Shown here: positions 62,907 to 64,000 of the stretch, one piece after another
How positions within the stretch are numbered: position 1 is the stretch's first letter
How the letters are laid out: every line of letters starts with the position of its first letter
Source: Comamonas sp. NLF-1-9
GTDB taxonomy: Bacteria > Pseudomonadota > Gammaproteobacteria > Burkholderiales > Burkholderiaceae_C
DNA: 64,000 bases
Assembly (NCBI RefSeq): GCF_019195435.1
Contig: NZ_CP078069.1
Span: 1 to 64,000 of the forward strand
Direction of reading: 5' to 3'
The notes under the pieces: generated by a model
What the model was told of the DNA's origin: nothing
Database searches by the model: none
What the model saw: only the letters and a program-made list of their open reading frames with translations
Made by a program: the position numbers and the translations under genes

Positions 62907-64000
62907 GCTTCAGGGCACGGGACGGGGCCTGGGCCTTCCGCCGGCTCGCGGCGGCGCTGGTGCTGCTGGGCGCCACGCTCGCCGCGGCGGGCGCCTGGGC
63001 CTGCGGCGAGGGCGTACACCTCAAGCGCCCGGTGGAGTTGTCTGAAGCCGAGCGCAGCGCGATCGCGGCGATGGCGCCGCTTGCCGTGCTGGCGCTGCAG
63101 GCGCCGCCGATGACGCGCCGGGACGCCGACGCGGCGCAAGGCTATTCCGGCGTGGGCATGGACGCCTGGTGCTTCATCGCCCGCCAGGTCGGGCTGCGCT
63201 ACCGCATCGAGCCCGAGCGGGGCGACACCGTGGCCGACAAGATCGCCCGGGTGCAGGCCGGCCAGGCGCAGGTGCTGCTCTCGCTCAGCCCCGAGCCGCA
63301 GCGCGCGGCCCGCGGACTGTTCACGCTGCCCTACTTCGAGAGCAATTACGCGGTCATAGGGCGCAAGAGCGCGCGCCTGGTGGTGCACAACATGACGGAC
63401 CTTGCGCTGCTGCGCGTGGGCCTGGTCAAGGGCGTGGCCTTCGAGCCGGTGCTGCAGGCCTTCATGCCGCCCGAGCAACTGGTGCTGTTCAACCAGAGCG
63501 ACAGCCGCGAGCTGTTCAAGGCGCTGCGCGAAGGCGCGATCGACGTGGCCGTCTACCCCAAGGCGATCTTTGCGGAAAAGCGCTACGAGCTCGAATACTT
63601 CGATCTGGAGGTGGTGCACACGCTGCGCAATCTGCCGCGGCGCTACGGCTTTTACTTCAGCCCCGCGCCGGACAACGAACTGCTGGTGCGCGTGTTCGAC
63701 CGCTACCTGCAGGCCATGGACCTGAGCGATTCGATCAACCTGCACGAGGACGCCGAGCAGCAGTTCATCGAGCGCTACGTCGCCCAGCGCAGCCAGCGCA
63801 CCTACTGGCGCGCGGGCGCAGTGCTGGCGGGGCTGCTGGCCATCGTCTTCTTCCTGGTGCTGCGCCGCTACCGCCATCTGATGCGCGTGCTGGCCGAGCG
63901 CAACCAGCGCATCCTGCAGCAGCAGCGCGTGCTCGCTGCCAGCCATCGGCGGCTGCAGCAGCTGAGCCAGACCGACGGGCTCACCGGCCTGACCAACCGG
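62903..64000 (+). CDS. Substrate-binding-domain-linked GGDEF protein (3' truncated by window edge)
   Basis: 366 codons are visible and the frame is still open at the edge. After a signal peptide (MSFRARDGAWAFRRLAAALV) comes a periplasmic solute-binding domain of family 3 (about residues 50-280; AGQAQVLLSLSPEPQRA, LFTLPYFESNYAVIG, EGAIDVAVYPKAIF), one membrane segment (about 296-316), a coiled coil (LAERNQRILQQQRVLAASHR), and the beginning of a GGDEF domain (QTDGLTGLTNR). It is a likely transmembrane ligand-sensing diguanylate cyclase. The ATG overlaps the clc stop. Confidence 0.85.
   Translation, partial: MSFRARDGAWAFRRLAAALVLLGATLAAAGAWACGEGVHLKRPVELSEAERSAIAAMAPLAVLALQAPPMTRRDADAAQGYSGVGMDAWCFIARQVGLRYRIEPERGDTVADKIARVQAGQAQVLLSLSPEPQRAARGLFTLPYFESNYAVIGRKSARLVVHNMTDLALLRVGLVKGVAFEPVLQAFMPPEQLVLFNQSDSRELFKALREGAIDVAVYPKAIFAEKRYELEYFDLEVVHTLRNLPRRYGFYFSPAPDNELLVRVFDRYLQAMDLSDSINLHEDAEQQFIERYVAQRSQRTYWRAGAVLAGLLAIVFFLVLRRYRHLMRVLAERNQRILQQQRVLAASHRRLQQLSQTDGLTGLTNR

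Noticed and set aside
1..64000. CRISPR arrays, IS elements, prophage or rRNA genes
   Set aside because: No regularly spaced direct repeats, transposase or phage proteins, or rRNA sequences were seen.

Overview
The window is chromosomal DNA of high GC content from a betaproteobacterium, most likely a member of the Comamonadaceae (Burkholderiales). Supporting signs are the PilJ/ChpA pair, the yqgE-ruvX-pyrR-pyrB-pyrC' order with a metal-ligand-less dihydroorotase, the SAH riboswitch on ahcY-metF, the rpsP-rimM-trmD-rplS operon, and a short hairpin repeat that I recall from this family. No phage, plasmid, IS transposase, rRNA operon or CRISPR array was seen. Genus and species cannot be fixed from the sequence alone.

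Layout. 1-7.7 kb: end of a type IV pilus chemosensory cluster (pilJ, giant chpA). 7.7-11.6 kb: yqgE, ruvX and the pyrimidine genes pyrR, pyrB and inactive pyrC'. 11.6-14.4 kb: divergent ferric-iron ABC genes sharing a Fur-like site. 14.5-15.9 kb: arsC with the catalytic dihydroorotase pyrC. 16-19.2 kb: glutamate/aspartate ABC transporter gltIJKL. 19.3-23.9 kb (minus strand): a glycan module (GT-C-like membrane protein, small EamA-type flippase, GT2 transferase), an acyltransferase fragment and a HAD phosphatase; its upstream half is much AT-richer than its surroundings and looks acquired. 23.9-26.2 kb: prfC and a parDE toxin-antitoxin pair. 26.2-29.3 kb: SAH riboswitch, ahcY, metF, rlpA-like lipoprotein. 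29.4-38.8 kb: rlmJ, aminotransferase, 5'-nucleotidase lipoprotein, metG, a GGDEF remnant, patatin, DUF47 and PiT phosphate transporter.

38.8-48.5 kb: TM2 protein, rpsP-rimM-trmD-rplS, Nudix CoA pyrophosphatase, CobD/CbiB-like protein, catalase, and the M48 protease-phhB-rsgA operon facing orn. 48.5-54.6 kb: DEAD-box helicase, a diguanylate cyclase with duplicated sensor domain, Bcr-type efflux, tRNA-Lys(CTT), GMP reductase. 54.6-64 kb: a repeat-bearing gap, an exported tyrosinase, a sterol-desaturase-like and polysaccharide-deacetylase pair, a YncE-like beta-propeller, a UvrD/Rep helicase, a CLC protein and the start of an SBP-GGDEF gene.

The strongest unexplained signal is a family of about 55-bp imperfect-palindrome repeats with T-rich tails (nine copies). 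Most lie at gene ends or between convergent genes, where they could act as terminators. Three lie in frame inside genes, one of them making up most of a signal peptide. A separate inverted pair near 54.9 kb is REPIN-like. Several genes also have a -10 box 5-7 bases before the start codon, suggesting leaderless mRNAs.
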